This document shows, one piece after another, positions 1-8,268 of a stretch of 64,000 nt of DNA. The DNA comes from Paludibaculum sp. GTDB lineage: Bacteria; Acidobacteriota; Terriglobia; Bryobacterales; Bryobacteraceae. The DNA lies in assembly GCA_029973955.1 (NCBI GenBank), contig JARKQJ010000138.1:1-64000 (forward strand), given 5' to 3'. Below the pieces are notes generated by a model. That model worked only from the letters and a program-made list of their open reading frames with translations, ran no database searches and was not told where the DNA came from. The position numbers were made by a program, and so were the translations under genes. The number at the start of each line of letters is the position of its first letter. The first letter of the stretch is position 1.

Positions 1-158
1 ACGAGTTCGGCCTCGCCGCCGTTCCAGATCTCAAAACTTTGGGCGCGCAGAAGCAGCGGCGCAAAGGTGAGCAGCAGTGCCAGAGCCAACCTGGACCGCG
101 GAGAGAACCGGTGGGGCGGCCGTCGTGGGTGGTCCGCAACTGGCAACCGGGCCAGCAT
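1..158 (-). CDS. Partial secreted or membrane protein, runs off the left edge
   Basis: Only the first 52 residues are inside the window. They give a basic N-terminal segment, then a hydrophobic stretch (LALALLLTFAPLLL) followed by RAQS, which looks like a signal peptide with an AXA-like cleavage site. The ATG at 158 overlaps the stop of the small upstream gene as TGATG, a usual arrangement for translational coupling, and that is why I prefer it to the in-frame TTG at 89, which would give a shorter signal peptide. The mature part starts SFEIWNGG; the family cannot be named from so little. Role unknown. Confidence 0.5.
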   Translation of the reverse strand, partial: MLARLPVADHPRRPPHRFSPRSRLALALLLTFAPLLLRAQSFEIWNGGEAEL

Positions 159-334
159 CAGCGCTCATCATCTCCTGCATCGCGCTCTGAATCGCGCTTC
201 TTATGTTTCGGCGGCTTGACGGCCTTGGGCGGGATGGGGAAGGAGGGTTTGACGGAGCCAACGGATGCGCGGGCCTGCCGCCGGGCCTTGAGGCCGGCGT
301 CTTCGCGGATCTCGATGGGCTTCTGCTTCTTCAC
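158..334 (-). CDS. Small basic protein of 58 residues, function unknown
   Basis: A GTG-started frame that would be missed at a 60-residue cutoff. It is rich in Lys, Arg and Pro, starts (V/M)KKQKPIEIRED, has a middle segment PIPPKAVKPPKHKK and ends in an Asp/Glu/Arg tail. There is no membrane segment or signal peptide. Its TGA overlaps the ATG of the next gene by one base (TGATG), which is the best evidence that it is translated. It diverges from tatA across about 80 bases. No Shine-Dalgarno is obvious before the GTG. The composition would suit a nucleic-acid- or ribosome-associated small protein, but that is a guess. Confidence 0.5.
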   Translation of the reverse strand: MKKQKPIEIREDAGLKARRQARASVGSVKPSFPIPPKAVKPPKHKKRDSERDAGDDER

Positions 335-362
335 TTGTTCGTCACGGGGGGGAGGGGCTCGG

Positions 363-392
363 TTGACGCCTCTCGCGGTGCCTACCTACAAT
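363..392 (+). promoter_or_regulatory. Sigma-70-like promoter for tatA
   Basis: TTGACG at 363-368 and TACAAT at 387-392, 18 bases apart, both near consensus. They lie 21 bases before the tatA GTG with a clear ribosome binding site in between. Confidence 0.6.
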
Positions 393-413
393 GTTAGTGG
401 ATAAGGAGGCCGT

Positions 414-590
414 GTGCGGTCTATTGGTTTACCTGAACTGCTCATCATTCTGGGCGTAGCCGTTCTGCTGTTTGGCGGCAAGAAGATCCCGGAACTGGCA
501 AAAGGCCTCGGCGAAGGAATCAAAAACTTCAAGCACGCATTGAAGGAAGAAGACAAGCCCAAGTCCGAGACCGAGAAGAAGCAAGCCTAG
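414..590 (+). CDS. tatA: Sec-independent (Tat) translocase subunit TatA/E
   Basis: This 58-residue protein forms the protein-conducting oligomer of the twin-arginine pathway in the inner membrane. One membrane helix (residues about 5-22, [19 protein letters not shown]) is followed by the [17 protein letters not shown] hinge and amphipathic helix typical of TatA/TatE, then a short charged tail. The start is the GTG at 414: an AAGGAGG lies 4 bases upstream (403-409) and no in-frame ATG fits. It is monocistronic with its own promoter and no tatC nearby, which is common in bacteria with scattered tat genes. Its presence matches the four Tat-type signal peptides in this window. TatB is less likely given the very short tail. 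Confidence 0.93.
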   Translation: MRSIGLPELLIILGVAVLLFGGKKIPELAKGLGEGIKNFKHALKEEDKPKSETEKKQA

Positions 591-640
591 CCTGTCTCCG
601 GATGTAAGTTCCCCCCGGCTGCCCGAAATTTGAGCAGCGC

Positions 641-662
641 CCTCCGGCCCTCAGGCCGGAGG
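641..662 (+). terminator. Hairpin downstream of tatA
   Basis: CCTCCGGCC (641-649) and GGCCGGAGG (654-662) form a perfect 9-bp stem around a CTCA loop. A good U-run does not follow, so it is either a weak or non-canonical terminator or a transcript-stabilising hairpin. Confidence 0.45.
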
Positions 663-840
663 TAATTCCTCCCGACCGAACAGCTTAGCGAAGTAGTGCC
701 AGACGCGATGGCGACGTGCGTTGACGTGAGATGACGCGCGGCCAGGCGCGGCGCCAGGAGTGTGCGTGGAGTGGCCGCGGCTCGCGCGAGCGCCCGGGGC
801 GGAGGTGTGTGCGGCTGGGTCTCGCGGATGGGCGGCGGGA

Positions 841-878
841 GAGACAAGAAACCCCGCGTACCCGGAGGGCACGCGGGG
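841..878 (-). terminator. Rho-independent terminator of the HU gene
   Basis: Read on the minus strand, CCCCGCGT and ACGCGGGG (871-878 and 852-859) form an 8-bp stem with an 11-base loop, followed by TTTCTTGTCTC. It lies 29 bases past the HU stop codon. Confidence 0.7.
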
Positions 879-906
879 CGTGAGCTAACCTGCTTCCCTG
901 AAAAAG

Positions 907-1212
907 CTACTTCTTCTTCGGCGGAACGATGGCGTCCTTGAGAGCCTTCGCCAGCGCGAGCTTGACGACCTTCTTGGCCGGGATCTTGATGGTGGCGCCG
1001 GTGGCGGGGTTGCGGCCGGTGCGGGCCTTGCGCTCCACCTTTTTCAGCCGGCCGATGCCGGGCAGAACGAACACGCCGACCTTCTTGGTCTGGGCGATGG
1101 CGATCTCGACGTACTTGTCGAGGACAGCCTTGGCCTGCTTGTTGGTGATACCAGTGGCAGTGGCGATTTCCTTCACCAGCTGCGTTTGCGTCATTTTCTT
1201 GACTTCAGCCAT
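907..1212 (-). CDS. hup: DNA-binding protein HU/IHF family
   Basis: A 101-residue nucleoid protein that bends DNA as a dimer. The family pattern is clear: N-terminal helical part (TQTQLVKEIATATGITNKQAK), then the GIGRLKKVERKARTGRNP arm signature and the ATGATIKIPAKKVVKL strand region. The C-terminus is a Lys-rich tail ending PPKKK. The ATG at 1212 is chosen over longer upstream starts because the homology begins there and AGGAA sits about 5 bases upstream. It is monocistronic with its own terminator. The family (HU versus IHF) cannot be settled from sequence by eye; HU is the more likely. Confidence 0.93.
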   Translation of the reverse strand: MAEVKKMTQTQLVKEIATATGITNKQAKAVLDKYVEIAIAQTKKVGVFVLPGIGRLKKVERKARTGRNPATGATIKIPAKKVVKLALAKALKDAIVPPKKK

Positions 1213-1457
1213 AACGTTTCCTGTTCTCTCCCATGGCCGCCGGCAGCGGGCCGTGGCGGCGCAAAGTCTAAAACAAAACCCGTGGATTTTGTTCCGGGGT
1301 ATCGTTCGCAGATCAATCATAAGGGAAGGTTGCGACCCGTGTAAAGGGGCGGAACGCAGAATTTGGCGTTTTTGGCCCGTTTTTTGAGGGGGAGGGCGTG
1401 GAAACGGCAGTTTTGCGGGCATTTCACCCGGTTGGCGCGGCGGGTGCCGGTTCCGCC

Positions 1458-2621
1458 ATGATACAAAGCAGGGTGCGAATGACAGCCTACACCGCAGCCG
1501 CGGCGCTGCTGGCCTTGTGGCCGGCGGCGGCACAGTCGCTGATCGAACGCTCCTCGCCGGAGGAGCAGAAGCTGGCGAGCGGGTTCGAAACGGAGTGGAA
1601 GCGCGCCGGGGAGCGGGAGTTGCGGTGCGAGATGAGGCGCTTCCCGCCGACGCTGGACTACAGCCTGCGGATCTGGACCGGCTTCAACGTGCAGGTGCCC
1701 GCGGAGCAGATCGTGTTGGACGGGCGGGAATCGCGCATGGTGGAGGTGTTTCGGGTCACGCCGCAGAGCCCGGCGGGGGCTCCGGTCTATTTCTTCCAGG
1801 TGCTGGGGGTCCCGAAACCGCCGGAACAGGCCAATCTAAAGAAGACCACGCTGAGCGTGGCGGGCGGCTTTCTGGCCGGGGCGGGCAAGTATCAGGTGGA
1901 GTGGCTGCTGGTGCACAGCTCCGGAGTCAGGTGCAGAGAGTCCTGGAATTTCACTGTTCCGGCAAAATCCACGGCACTGAAAGAAGGAGAATTGGCGCCG
2001 GTGGAGGCAGCGCTATGGACGGGCTTTCCGGAGGGCGCGCCGAAGCGTAGAGTGTCGATCCTGATCCACGCCTCGCCCGTGTGGCCGCGGCGCTATCTTT
2101 CGCGGCTCTCGGCGTGGGACCGTCAGATCCTGCTGAGTACGCTGAGCGCCGTGCTGCGCCAAGGCGGATTCTCGTCGGCGTCGGTGACGATCTTCGACCT
2201 GGAGCGGCGGCGGACGCTTCTGCGCGAAGAGCATTTCGAGCCGCGCTCGCTGCGCAGACTGATGCGGCAACTGGCGCAGGTGGACTATTCCACGATCTCC
2301 ATGGAGACCCTCGGGCAATCGCCCTCGCCGCGGCCTTTCCTGGAGGAGATGCTGCGGACGGAGTTGCGGCAGGCCGAACCGCCGGACGCCGTGGTCTTCA
2401 TCGGCTCGCGCTGGCGCGGCGGTCCGAAATTGGATGGGGTGTCGCCGGCACTGAAGGAAGCGATGCCGAAAGTGTGGCTGCTGGCGTTCAGTACGCCGCT
2501 TACGGTGACTGAGCCGGATTCGTTGTCGAGCCTCGTAAAAGCAGTGCGCGGAAAGGTAATTTCCATCTACGCGCCGGGCGATTTGGCGGCAGCTTTAAAG
2601 GACTTAGCGACTGGCCCCTAA
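1458..2621 (+). CDS. Secreted protein with a possible von Willebrand A-like half, function unknown
   Basis: About 387 residues with a signal peptide (AAAALLALWPAAAQS). The second half has alternating hydrophobic strands (RVSILIHASPVW, DAVVFIGSRWRG, KVWLLAFSTPL, GKVISIYAPGDL) arranged like a VWFA/Rossmann fold, but I do not see an intact MIDAS DxSxS motif. The N-terminal half carries paired Cys (RELRCEMRR, GVRCRESW). Similar orphan secreted proteins are common in Acidobacteria. Possible starts are GTG 1398, ATG 1458 and ATG 1479; 1458 keeps a full signal peptide, but none has a strong ribosome binding site. Function unknown. Confidence 0.75.
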   Translation: MIQSRVRMTAYTAAAALLALWPAAAQSLIERSSPEEQKLASGFETEWKRAGERELRCEMRRFPPTLDYSLRIWTGFNVQVPAEQIVLDGRESRMVEVFRVTPQSPAGAPVYFFQVLGVPKPPEQANLKKTTLSVAGGFLAGAGKYQVEWLLVHSSGVRCRESWNFTVPAKSTALKEGELAPVEAALWTGFPEGAPKRRVSILIHASPVWPRRYLSRLSAWDRQILLSTLSAVLRQGGFSSASVTIFDLERRRTLLREEHFEPRSLRRLMRQLAQVDYSTISMETLGQSPSPRPFLEEMLRTELRQAEPPDAVVFIGSRWRGGPKLDGVSPALKEAMPKVWLLAFSTPLTVTEPDSLSSLVKAVRGKVISIYAPGDLAAALKDLATGP

Positions 2622-2722
2622 AATGCAAGCACCACATCGTTGTGGGTAGTGCGCGCCTTGAGAATTACTTCATTGCCATAAGGGTGTTAGAGTCCGAATA
2701 TCTGCAACAACCTCCATGCCTA

Positions 2723-2751
2723 TTGACTAGCTGGAAATTTTGCGATAAGAA
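2723..2751 (+). promoter_or_regulatory. Candidate promoter of the TonB-dependent receptor gene
   Basis: TTGACT at 2723-2728 and TAAGAA at 2746-2751 with a 17-base spacer. The -35 is good and the -10 is poor. The 157-base gap before the receptor gene is less GC-rich than its surroundings. Confidence 0.3.
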
Positions 2752-2778
2752 TGTCTCCACGGAGGTTGTCTCGTAACG

Positions 2779-5700
2779 ATGCGGAGACACTATACTCTCA
2801 CTTTGTTTGCCCTGCTGGCGCTGTTTGCCTGCTGGGCCGTCCCTGCCTTCGGGCAGATTCTGTATGGCTCAATCCTTGGTACTGTGGAAGACCCGACTGG
2901 TGCGGTTGTTCCCAAAGCCAAGGTAATAGTCACGAACAAAAACACGGGCGCCGTGCGTGAAGCGGAGTCCGATGAAGCTGGCCGTTATTCGCTGTTGAAC
3001 GTGGTGGCCGGCGCTTATGAAATGAAGGTCACGGCCCCGGGCTTCCGCACAGCAGTGCGGAGCGACTTGGAAGTGGCGATCAACACTGTGGCGCGCGCCG
3101 ACATCAAGTTGGAAGTGGGCCAGATGTCGGAGCAGGTGACTGTTTCGGCGTCGGCCGTTGCGCTTCAGACGGACAAGAGCGACGTCAAGCACGAGATCAC
3201 GGGCACGATGGCGACGAACCTGCCGCTGCCTGGGTATCGCAACTATCAAAGCCTGATCGCGCTGGTTCCGGGCGCAACGCCGCCGGCGACGCAGAACGCG
3301 GTGGTGGACACGCCGGGCCGCGCGCTGCGCTCGTTTGTGAACGGCACGGCGACGAACAACAACAACACGCTGACGGACGGCGCATTGAACATCAACATCT
3401 GGCTGCCGCATCACGTGGCATATGTTCAGCCGGTGGAGTCCATCGAAACGGTGAACATCACCACGAACAGCTTTGATGCCGAGCAGGGCATGGCGGGCGG
3501 CGCGGCGGTGACGCTGACGACGAAGTCCGGCACGAACGACCTGCACGGGACGGGCTGGTGGTTCCACAACAACCAGCATTTGAATAGCGACCCGGTGTAC
3601 TTCCGGGCGACGGGGTACAAGAAGCCGCTGCAGATCATGAACATCTTTGGCGGCAACATTGGCGGTCCGATCAAGAAGGACAAGCTGTTCTACTTCTTCA
3701 ATTACGAACGGACGACGGAGCGGACGGGCTACTCGGGCAACTACTCGGTGGCGCCGGCCGATTTCCGGACGGGCGACTTCTCGAAGTGGACGAACTATTA
3801 CGTGGTTTACGATCCGGCGAGCGCCGCGGCCAGCAATGCGGGCGCGCGGACGCCGTTTGCGAATAACGTGGTTCCGACGAGCCGTCAGAATCCGATTTTC
3901 ACGAACATCTACAAGGGTGTTCCACTGCCGAATCAGGTTTCGCCGACCGATCCGCTGAACCTAAGCGGCAACTATGGCACCAGCGGCGTACTGATGCTTA
4001 ACCGCAATCAGTACGACACGAAGGTGAACTACAACGTGAACCAGAAGCTGGTGACGTGGGGCAAGTACAGCCGGATGGACGCGCCGGTGCAGGGCAAATA
4101 CGTGTTCGGCAACCTGGGCGGCCCAGCGCTGGGCTCGGAAGGCTTCGGCGATACGACCACTCAGCTTTTGACGGGCGGTTTCACCTACACGATGTCGCCG
4201 ACGTTCCTGATGGACGGGATCTTCGGTTACACGCGTATGGACCAGACGGTGGGTATCCCGGGCCTGGACCGCAACATCGGCCTGGACGAATGGAAGATTC
4301 CTGGAACCAACGGCGGCAAGCAGTACGCGAGCGACCAGCGCTACGGCGGCATGCCGCAGGTGACCGGTTTCGGATTCGACTACGTGGGCAACGGCGGAAC
4401 CTGGACGCCGCTGTTCCGCAAAGAGCGCAGCTACACCTATACGACGAACTTCACGAAGCTGAAGGGCGCGCATGAAATCCGGTGGGGCTTCGAATGGCGC
4501 AGGATGAACCTGAACCACTGGCAGCCGGAGACTCAGAATCCGCGCGGCTACATCGAGTTCGGCGCCGGCACGACGTACAACCCGTCGGATTCCAAGCGCG
4601 GCGCGGCGAACAACTATGCTTCGGCGCTGCTGGGGCTGGTGAACAACTACTCGAAGTCCATTCAGTACTTCGAGATGGCGACGCGCGAAACGCAGCTTGG
4701 TTTCTACGTGAGGGACCGCTGGCAGGTGAGCCGGCGGCTGACGTTGAACCTGGGTCTGCGTTATGAGTACTTCCCGCTGATCAACCGCGGCGACCGCGGC
4801 ATCGAGCGCTGGGACCCGGCGACGAACACGGTGTACTTCGGTGGCATCGGCTCGACTCCGTGGAACAACGGCATCGAAGTGAGTAAGAAGCTGTTCGCTC
4901 CGCGCGTGGGCTTCGCCTACCGCGTGACGGACAACTGGGTGATGCGTGCCGGCTACGGCCTGACCTACGATCCGCTGCCGTTCGGCCGTCCGCTACGCGG
5001 CCTGTATCCGGCGACGCTGAGCGCGTCGTGGAACGCGCCGGTGAGCACGTTCGGCTGGTTCAACACGGTGGACCAAGGCATTCCGGACGTTCCGACGCCG
5101 GACATCAGCAGCGGCAAGACGCAACTTCCGCTGAGCTTCGACATGGGCCCGCGCAGCCCGTGGGGCGGCATGCTGCACCGCGGCTACATCCAGAGCTGGA
5201 ACTTTACGGTGGAGCGCAAGCTGCCGTTTGAAATGATCGGTTCGGCCGCCTACGTGGCGACGCGGACGATCCACCAGATGCTGGACCGCAACATCAATAC
5301 GGTGGGACCTGGCGAAGGCGTAAGCCTGAACAATCTGCCCCTGGCGAAGCTCTACGGGAAGACGAACGGGGCTTCCATGTGGGACGGCTTCGGCTACGGC
5401 GCCTATGATTCGCTGCAGGCCAGCCTGCAGAAGAACTTCACGCACGGTCTGTTCATCCGGAGCGCGTACACGTTCGGCAAGGCGCTGAACATGAGCGACG
5501 AAGACGGATGGGCGGGTATGCGCTACTGGAACTACGAGCCGTGGCTCAGCCGGAACTACGGTCCGGCGGGCTATGACCGGACGCACCAGTTCACCACGGC
5601 GTGGAACTACGAACTGCCGGTGGGCAAGGGCAAGAAGTACGCCATCGATAATAAGGTGGTGGACGCGATTGCCGGCGGCTGGAAGTTCGCGGGTTCCATC

Positions 5701-6186
5701 GCGATCTACAGCGGCACGCCGTTCTACGTAAGCGGCAGCAATTCGTCGCTGCAGGCGACGGGCAACCAGCAGACGGCGGACCTGATCGGGCCGGTGACCA
5801 AGATCGGCAACAAGGGTCCGAGCCAGCTCTACTACGATCCGATGAGCTTCCGCGATCCGCAGTGGGAGTTCGCTTCGAAGGGTGTGTACCGGCCCGGGAC
5901 CACGGGTTGGGGCATCCTGCGCGGACCTGGCTTCTGGCAGTTGAATCCGGCGTTCTACAAGAATTTCCGCATCAAGGAAAGAGTCAACGCCGAGTTCCGC
6001 GCCGAGTCGACGCGCTTCACGAACACTCCGCAGTGGGGCAACCCGAACGCGGGGTCGGCCAGCATGCGGCTGAAGAGCGACGGCACGCTCGACACTTCGG
6101 TGGCGAACCCGCTGCAGAACTTCATGAGCATCACGAGCGCGACGACGGGCCGCGAGTTCCGCTTCGGCCTGCGCGTGGCGTTCTAA
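2779..6186 (+). CDS. TonB-dependent receptor with N-terminal carboxypeptidase-regulatory domain (Oar-like)
   Basis: A 1135-residue outer-membrane beta-barrel receptor for TonB-driven uptake of a large substrate such as an oligosaccharide. Order of parts: signal peptide (1-26, ending AFGQ), a CarboxypepD_reg/beta-sandwich domain (about 28-120: SILGTVEDPTGAVVPKAKV), a plug (about 125-260, with LPLPGYRNYQSL and VESIETVNITTNSFDAEQG), then the barrel, ending in the aromatic signature GLRVAF. Acidobacteria carry dozens of such Oar-like paralogues. GGAGG (2761-2765) is 13 bases before the ATG, farther than ideal, but the signal peptide supports the start. No TonB/ExbBD or substrate enzymes are adjacent, so the substrate cannot be inferred. 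Confidence 0.93.
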   Translation: MRRHYTLTLFALLALFACWAVPAFGQILYGSILGTVEDPTGAVVPKAKVIVTNKNTGAVREAESDEAGRYSLLNVVAGAYEMKVTAPGFRTAVRSDLEVAINTVARADIKLEVGQMSEQVTVSASAVALQTDKSDVKHEITGTMATNLPLPGYRNYQSLIALVPGATPPATQNAVVDTPGRALRSFVNGTATNNNNTLTDGALNINIWLPHHVAYVQPVESIETVNITTNSFDAEQGMAGGAAVTLTTKSGTNDLHGTGWWFHNNQHLNSDPVYFRATGYKKPLQIMNIFGGNIGGPIKKDKLFYFFNYERTTERTGYSGNYSVAPADFRTGDFSKWTNYYVVYDPASAAASNAGARTPFANNVVPTSRQNPIFTNIYKGVPLPNQVSPTDPLNLSGNYGTSGVLMLNRNQYDTKVNYNVNQKLVTWGKYSRMDAPVQGKYVFGNLGGPALGSEGFGDTTTQLLTGGFTYTMSPTFLMDGIFGYTRMDQTVGIPGLDRNIGLDEWKIPGTNGGKQYASDQRYGGMPQVTGFGFDYVGNGGTWTPLFRKERSYTYTTNFTKLKGAHEIRWGFEWRRMNLNHWQPETQNPRGYIEFGAGTTYNPSDSKRGAANNYASALLGLVNNYSKSIQYFEMATRETQLGFYVRDRWQVSRRLTLNLGLRYEYFPLINRGDRGIERWDPATNTVYFGGIGSTPWNNGIEVSKKLFAPRVGFAYRVTDNWVMRAGYGLTYDPLPFGRPLRGLYPATLSASWNAPVSTFGWFNTVDQGIPDVPTPDISSGKTQLPLSFDMGPRSPWGGMLHRGYIQSWNFTVERKLPFEMIGSAAYVATRTIHQMLDRNINTVGPGEGVSLNNLPLAKLYGKTNGASMWDGFGYGAYDSLQASLQKNFTHGLFIRSAYTFGKALNMSDEDGWAGMRYWNYEPWLSRNYGPAGYDRTHQFTTAWNYELPVGKGKKYAIDNKVVDAIAGGWKFAGSIAIYSGTPFYVSGSNSSLQATGNQQTADLIGPVTKIGNKGPSQLYYDPMSFRDPQWEFASKGVYRPGTTGWGILRGPGFWQLNPAFYKNFRIKERVNAEFRAESTRFTNTPQWGNPNAGSASMRLKSDGTLDTSVANPLQNFMSITSATTGREFRFGLRVAF

Positions 6187-6230
6187 ACGAAGACCGGCGC
6201 CGGCCCCAGCGGGCCGGAGCCTTTTGAGAC

Positions 6231-6272
6231 GACCGGCCGGTTGTGCCCACGGGCATAGCCGGCCGGTCTCTT
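6231..6272 (+). terminator. Strong rho-independent terminator after the receptor gene
   Basis: GACCGGCCGG (6231-6240) pairs with CCGGCCGGTC (6259-6268), followed by TCTTTT. The loop itself holds a second small hairpin, TGCCC-AC-GGGCA. Confidence 0.85.
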
Positions 6273-6309
6273 TTGCATTAGGGATAGTTCATGCAGCGCG
6301 AATCTGTGA

Positions 6310-6315
6310 TATAAC
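6310..6315 (+). promoter_or_regulatory. -10-like hexamer TATAAC, 8 bases before the start codon
   Basis: TATAAC ends 8 bases before ATG 6324, and no Shine-Dalgarno lies between. This suggests a leaderless mRNA. The -35 side (GTTCAT near 6287) is weak. Confidence 0.45.
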
Positions 6316-6323
6316 GAAGCGCT

Positions 6324-6695
6324 ATGAGACTTCTGAAGCTTCTGTTGATTGCAGTATTGGGGATGGGTTTGTCGTTGGCGGCCGATCCTCCGAAGAAGGG
6401 CACCGACGCGAAGGCGCCGGTGAAGGTTGACACGAAGACAGTCGCGAAGGCCGCTGAGCTGATGGACATCAACACGGCGACCGAAGCGCAGCTCAAGACG
6501 CTGCCGGGCATCGGGGATGCGTATTCCGGCAAGATCATCAAGGGCCGTCCGTATGCGCGCAAGGATGAACTGGTGCAGAAGAACATCGTGCCGCAGGCTA
6601 CCTATGACAAGGTCAAGGACCTGATTATTGCCAAGCAGGCGGCGGTGGCGAAGACGACCGCGCCGGCCAAGGCGAGCGCGCCCGCGAAGAAGTAA
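6324..6695 (+). CDS. Secreted helix-hairpin-helix protein (ComEA-like)
   Basis: A 123-residue protein with a signal peptide ([18 protein letters not shown]) and one helix-hairpin-helix DNA-binding unit (about residues 48-95: [17 protein letters not shown], then [15 protein letters not shown]). The motif is the one in ComEA, which binds DNA in the periplasm during natural uptake, but stand-alone HHH proteins of this size also occur without a competence role. The linker and tail are rich in Lys, Ala and Pro. Monocistronic, with a possible leaderless start and a hairpin downstream. DNA uptake is an inference from the family only. Confidence 0.8.
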   Translation: MRLLKLLLIAVLGMGLSLAADPPKKGTDAKAPVKVDTKTVAKAAELMDINTATEAQLKTLPGIGDAYSGKIIKGRPYARKDELVQKNIVPQATYDKVKDLIIAKQAAVAKTTAPAKASAPAKK

Positions 6696-6722
6696 CCGCG
6701 GCGGAAAGGAACGATTGGGAGG

Positions 6723-6742
6723 AGCCGGCCTTCGGGCCGGCT
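6723..6742 (+). terminator. UUCG-loop hairpin downstream of the HHH gene
   Basis: AGCCGGCC (6723-6730), TTCG loop, GGCCGGCT (6735-6742): a perfect 8-bp stem. No clear T-run follows on either strand, so efficiency is uncertain. Confidence 0.5.
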
Positions 6743-6868
6743 TCGCTGCGTCTGGGGGCGCCAGGGTTCACGATCGGGGGAAACGGGCTTGGACGTGTGG
6801 CCGCGAGAGTGCGTCTCGGGGGAATAGGGCTCCACTGGGGGAAGATGGCTCTGCGGTGGCTCCTCGGC

Positions 6869-7357
6869 TCACGCGCGGGGGAAATTGGCGATGGGGGCGT
6901 AGGTGGCGTTGACGGCGTGGCGGTAGTCCTCGGGGGCGATTAGAATCTGGAGGCCGCGGGCGCCGGCGGAGATGGAGATGCGGTCGTAGATCTGGGCGAA
7001 CTCATCGAGGTAGACCGGGTAGTCCTTGCGGCAGGCCAGGGCCGTGACGCCGCCGCGGATGTAACCGGTGAGGGGCTGGACATCCTTGAGGGGGACGGTG
7101 TCGATGTTGCGGTCTCCGGTGGCGCGGGCGAGGGCCTTGAGGTCGAGGGTGGCGTTGCCGGGGATGACGGCGAGACAGACGCCGTTGCGGTCGCCGCGGG
7201 CGACGAGGGTTTTGAAGGTCTGCTCGATGGGGAAGCCGATCTTCGCGGCGACGGTTTCGGCGGAGAGATCGCCGGGGTCCACTTCATAGGAGCGGAGTTC
7301 GAAGGAGATGCCGAGGGACTCCAGCAGGCGGACGGCGTTGGTCTTATCCTGACCCAT
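6869..7357 (-). CDS. ybaK: Cys-tRNA(Pro)/Cys-tRNA(Cys) deacylase, YbaK/EbsC family
   Basis: A 162-residue editing protein that hydrolyses cysteine wrongly attached to tRNA-Pro. The YbaK core is recognisable: LLESLGISFELRSYE, then VAAKIGFPIEQTFKTLVARGD with the family's conserved KTL segment, VIPGNATLDLKALARATG, and the GYIRGGVTALACRKDYPV loop near residues 97-115 with conserved GG. The length is normal for the family. It is divergent from the nucleotidyltransferase operon with 62 bases between. The start has no strong ribosome binding site. Confidence 0.9.
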   Translation of the reverse strand: MGQDKTNAVRLLESLGISFELRSYEVDPGDLSAETVAAKIGFPIEQTFKTLVARGDRNGVCLAVIPGNATLDLKALARATGDRNIDTVPLKDVQPLTGYIRGGVTALACRKDYPVYLDEFAQIYDRISISAGARGLQILIAPEDYRHAVNATYAPIANFPRA

Positions 7358-7419
7358 TGATTTGATGCTACTAAGACGCCGGGATTGAGTACACTCGCTA
7401 GTTAGGCAATAGCAATCCC

Positions 7420-8268
7420 ATGCGAATTCGACGAGCAGTGATCACGGCGGCGGCGCCCGCGCAGCGGCGGCTTCCGCTGCAGAATCTGGTGGACCGCGAC
7501 GGGCGGGAGAAGAGCGTATTGGGGATTCTGCTGGAGGAGATTGTCCGGGCGAAGGTGGACGAGATCTGCGTGGTGATCTGCGCGGGAGACGCCGAGGTGT
7601 ATGCGCGCACGGCGGGCGACCACGCGGGGCGGGTGCGCTTCGTCGAGCAGCCCGAGCCGCGGGGCTACGGCCATGCGGTGTGGTGCGCGCGGGAGTTCAC
7701 GGGCGACCAGCCGTTTCTGCACCTGGTGAGCGACCACCTCTACGTGAGCAGAGGGGAAGGGAGCTGCGCGAGCCAACTTGTGGCGGTGGCGGAAGCCGAG
7801 GAGTGCGCGGTATCGGCGGTGCAGGCGACGCGGGAGGGACAACTGACACGCTTTGGCGCGGTGGGCGGCCAAAGGGTTGCCGGGCGGGACCGGCTCTACC
7901 AGGTGGATACGGTGCTGGAGAAGCCGACGCCGACGGAGGCCGAGCAGCGGCTGGCGGTGCCGGGGCTGCGGGCCGGCCACTACCTGTGCTTTTTCGGCAT
8001 GCACGTGCTGATGCCGGATGTGATGGAGATGCTCGACGCGCGGCTGGCGAAGGGCGAGAAGGCGACGCTCTCGGAGGCGCTGGCGGAGACGGCGAAGCGG
8101 GAGCGGTATCTGGCGCTGGAGATGACGGAGCGGCGCTATGACCTGGGTGCGAAGTTCGGTTTGCTGAACGCGCAACTGGCACTGGCCTTGAGCGGGCAGG
8201 ACCGGGAGGAAGTGCTTTCGGAACTGGTGGAGATGCTGGCGCTGAGAGAACAGGGGCCGGCGCGATGA
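7420..8268 (+). CDS. Sugar-1-phosphate nucleotidyltransferase-like protein with altered nucleotide-binding signature
   Basis: 282 residues with the GalU/RmlA-type fold. [18 protein letters not shown] takes the place of the usual KAVILAAGxGTRxxPxT, so the two glycines and the GTR of the signature are lost. Later parts are closer to family: [30 protein letters not shown] with the base-recognition GHA, and LVSDHLYV with the metal-binding Asp. It overlaps the next gene by 4 bases (ATGA), so the two are coupled. It may be an active enzyme with changed specificity or a partner of the large fusion protein next to it. TACACT sits 25 bases upstream as a possible -10. Confidence 0.8.
   Translation: MRIRRAVITAAAPAQRRLPLQNLVDRDGREKSVLGILLEEIVRAKVDEICVVICAGDAEVYARTAGDHAGRVRFVEQPEPRGYGHAVWCAREFTGDQPFLHLVSDHLYVSRGEGSCASQLVAVAEAEECAVSAVQATREGQLTRFGAVGGQRVAGRDRLYQVDTVLEKPTPTEAEQRLAVPGLRAGHYLCFFGMHVLMPDVMEMLDARLAKGEKATLSEALAETAKRERYLALEMTERRYDLGAKFGLLNAQLALALSGQDREEVLSELVEMLALREQGPAR

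Larger units (their letters stand above)
591..906. other. Intergenic region between convergent tatA and HU genes
   Basis: No convincing gene. It holds one hairpin on the tatA side (641-662) and the HU terminator (841-878). A minus-strand frame at 651-872 has an arginine- and alanine-rich translation without a ribosome binding site, and I do not call it. Confidence 0.5.

Noticed and set aside
651..872. Minus-strand open frame with the segment RRHRVWHYFAKLFGREE
   Set aside because: No ribosome binding site; the frame overlaps the HU terminator and the rest is Ala/Pro/Arg-rich as in random high-GC frames. It might be a genome-specific repeat, which cannot be tested here.
2751..2960. 69-codon frame at the start of the TonB-dependent receptor gene
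   Set aside because: It overlaps the receptor gene in another frame. The receptor frame has a signal peptide and long homology.
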